Below, piece after piece: positions 63,501-64,000 of a stretch of 64,000 nucleotides of DNA. Below the pieces are notes generated by a model that did no database searches, was not told the origin of the DNA, and worked only from the letters and a program-made list of their open reading frames with translations. Position numbers and translations under genes: made by a program. Origin of the DNA: UBA2108 sp002713215 (GTDB lineage: Bacteria > Bacteroidota > Bacteroidia > Flavobacteriales_G > Salibacteraceae); assembly GCA_937891015.1 (NCBI GenBank), contig CALAPY010000032.1, positions 15,767 through 79,766 on the forward strand. The letters run 5' to 3'. Numbering within the stretch: position 1 is the first letter of the stretch; the number at the start of each line of letters is the position of its first letter.

Positions 63501-64000
63501 CTCCGCAGGTGTTGGAACACATACCCTTAAATACACCTTTACGGATAGCAATTCATGTACTGATTCCGCTGATCAAACGATTAGTGTTTTGAGTGCGCCT
63601 GTTTTAAGCCATCCCTTGGTAAACGATGTTTGTTCTGGTAGCTCCGCATTCCAATTGACCGGAGCCCTACCTGTAGGTGGAACGTATGTTGGAGCTGGGA
63701 CGGACAGTACCGGTTTATTCTCACCTGGCCTAGCTAATATTGGTACTAACAAAATATACTATGTATATGGCTCGGCATGTGGCATCGATAGTATTGAAGT
63801 AAATATTCAGGTTTATGCTCAACCCAATGTAACTCTGGCCGGTTTCTTAAACGTTTGCGCCAATGCCGATTCAGTAACCTTGAGTGGTGCCAGTCCTGTA
63901 GGTGGTACTTTCTCAGGAACTTCGGTTTACGGTTCTAAATTTAATCCTGCTATTGGTGTTGGCTCCTACTCCATTACCTATTCTTTTACAGATACCAACT
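60532..64000 (+). CDS. Large secreted repeat adhesin (3' end outside window)
   Basis: From ATG 60532 an open frame of 1156 codons runs off the right edge. A signal peptide (residues 1-25) ends before QQLDWFTEGDVG. The next ~480 residues have a repeated SBBP-like beta-propeller pattern (GTATDTSENSYVIGSIGT, HIMGNFNREI). From about residue 575 come at least seven complete ~78-residue Ig-like repeats and one partial, each with a Cys near its start, a core like P-x-G-G-T-Y-x-G-x-G, and an end like H-T-L-x-Y-x-x-x-D-x-x-x-C-x-D-S. Such repeats are typical of Bacteroidota gliding/adhesion proteins secreted by T9SS. The sorting domain would lie past the window. Confidence 0.88.
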   Translation, partial: MLDKTTPIKALLICVCFLFNLKATAQQLDWFTEGDVGSKNGVSNAWGTATDTSENSYVIGSIGTTNQPAQFGSYSNTVTNAGIGYLSSYNDTGGIRWINWVGASNCIVYMQDIVYKNGYIYAMAMYAGDSAKLDTITLPAIDKSKASSFSNPITGIVIAKYTESGKLVKHFTGKANVRINSAGLRKFKLNIDHAEDGVLLSNAGAFLKLLSDSAFYSPGSNINPFYLSKISFSGDSIVWNKKLETKFGYSYLTDPVIQIDDSNNIHIMGNFNREIIYDQDTLNAKKMNTDASYLLQINSDGSVKQLKHLWEGFHPSKFLYEGMNQYLIGAALEKSKIIKIGSKTFITDAIGDLILTAYDANGDSIGNNLILESWAKEPRFNLLKRRKNGKLYIGFGALRELYWKTDTLVLHSYTDYVSYYALLDSSFNRIWGTASDVNALATTYLFRSADVDSEGSLMLHFQKSTPAIIAGKTLQTSKIASKYPLITARIGDCSDADTAILSSYKDQYLCNNSSVTLKTSNKKGRYQWTYSGLPISNANDSSYKAILPGNYNLILDDAGCKDTSLMVKVLAQPSGIVKFPDLPELCTRDTSLILNSATPKGGTYKGYGVVQDSIFKKSITGKGTFPITYVYTDSIGCSDSVTKSIKVSGTSVFFSSLNRICASASAFSLTNGFPTGGSYFGNGVVGSLFSPKTAGAGSHTLGYHVQSGSCSDTAYQTIQIDSIPIVTLDSISPKCETQFAIALTQGKPSGGNYLSSYTIGNNFYPSISGDGIFQLGYTYTDLNGCKDTAFRSIQIDPSDTARLSPFTTLCSNSPDQVLSGGTPWGGKYRINGTIDLLLRPSSLGSGNHTIKYQISNTCVVDSATQTLSINASPTVSLPSFSPYCISADSFGLTTGTPAGGTYRIGGNTVVGFSPTQYGKGTFPVTYTYIDGNSCQDSTTKRITVNPLPTVSFTSLPDQCNSNSIFVLTQGSPVGGTYTGNGVNGTNFNASSAGVGTHTLKYTFTDSNSCTDSADQTISVLSAPVLSHPLVNDVCSGSSAFQLTGALPVGGTYVGAGTDSTGLFSPGLANIGTNKIYYVYGSACGIDSIEVNIQVYAQPNVTLAGFLNVCANADSVTLSGASPVGGTFSGTSVYGSKFNPAIGVGSYSITYSFTDTN

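Noticed and set aside
1..64000. CRISPR array, rRNA, complete transposon or prophage
   Set aside because: No regular spaced repeats, rRNA-like blocks, transposase or phage structural genes were seen.

Overview
The window looks like chromosomal DNA of a Bacteroidota bacterium, most likely a Flavobacteriales-type marine or aquatic member (inference). Four things point there. The DNA is AT-rich. Many genes have the Bacteroidota -7 promoter element TAnnTTTG close to the start codon. Several secreted proteins end in a type IX secretion (T9SS) sorting domain (FPNP, YPNP, then a beta-rich tail). TAATG and ATGA stop/start overlaps are frequent.

Region 1 (1-15.7 kb) is a cell-surface polysaccharide locus. 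It holds an MBOAT O-acetyltransferase with two AlgJ/AlgX-like partners, three membrane GT39-type sugar transferases (one cut by the left edge), a Wzm/Wzt-type ABC exporter with a 935-aa multi-domain GT2 transferase, and, divergently, two GT4 transferases plus an O-antigen ligase/polymerase-like protein. It ends in a truncated FkbM methyltransferase remnant. The first GT4 gene has no ordinary in-frame start and may carry a one-base frameshift.

Region 2 (15.7-33.2 kb) is mostly housekeeping: DUF1456 protein, DEAD-box helicase, a T9SS protein, ribosomal protein S1 with a long Lys/Ala/Glu N-terminus, a HxlR regulator with a perfect palindromic operator facing a decayed NTF2-like gene, a double-Usp protein, UvrB, a metallo-hydrolase, MenB (Asp-type), QueD, and an EgtB/EgtD pair for ergothioneine-type chemistry. 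A small palindromic repeat sits in frame inside both the DUF1456 gene and rpsA.

Region 3 (33.2-38.8 kb) holds an ECF sigma factor, a membrane-anchored barrel/putative anti-sigma protein, a T9SS protein and a double-Kazal lipoprotein. The sigma gene and the T9SS gene share a 10-bp box and a hexamer at identical 17-nt spacing, suggesting one autoregulated regulon. Then comes a tight SRPBCC / DUF1801 / GNAT operon.

Region 4 (39.1-58.5 kb) is the most unusual part. It is a roughly 19-kb operon of a T9SS/SprB-like protein, a 2133-aa protein whose N-terminus resembles SpvB/TcB-type proteins, a small exported protein, a 3106-aa RHS protein with a variable C-terminal toxin-like module, and an overlapping small helical gene in the immunity position. 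It reads as a two-subunit RHS-shell polymorphic toxin system.

Region 5 (58.5-64 kb) has a DUF4291 gene, another T9SS protein, and the 5' 1156 codons of a large repeat adhesin that runs off the right edge.
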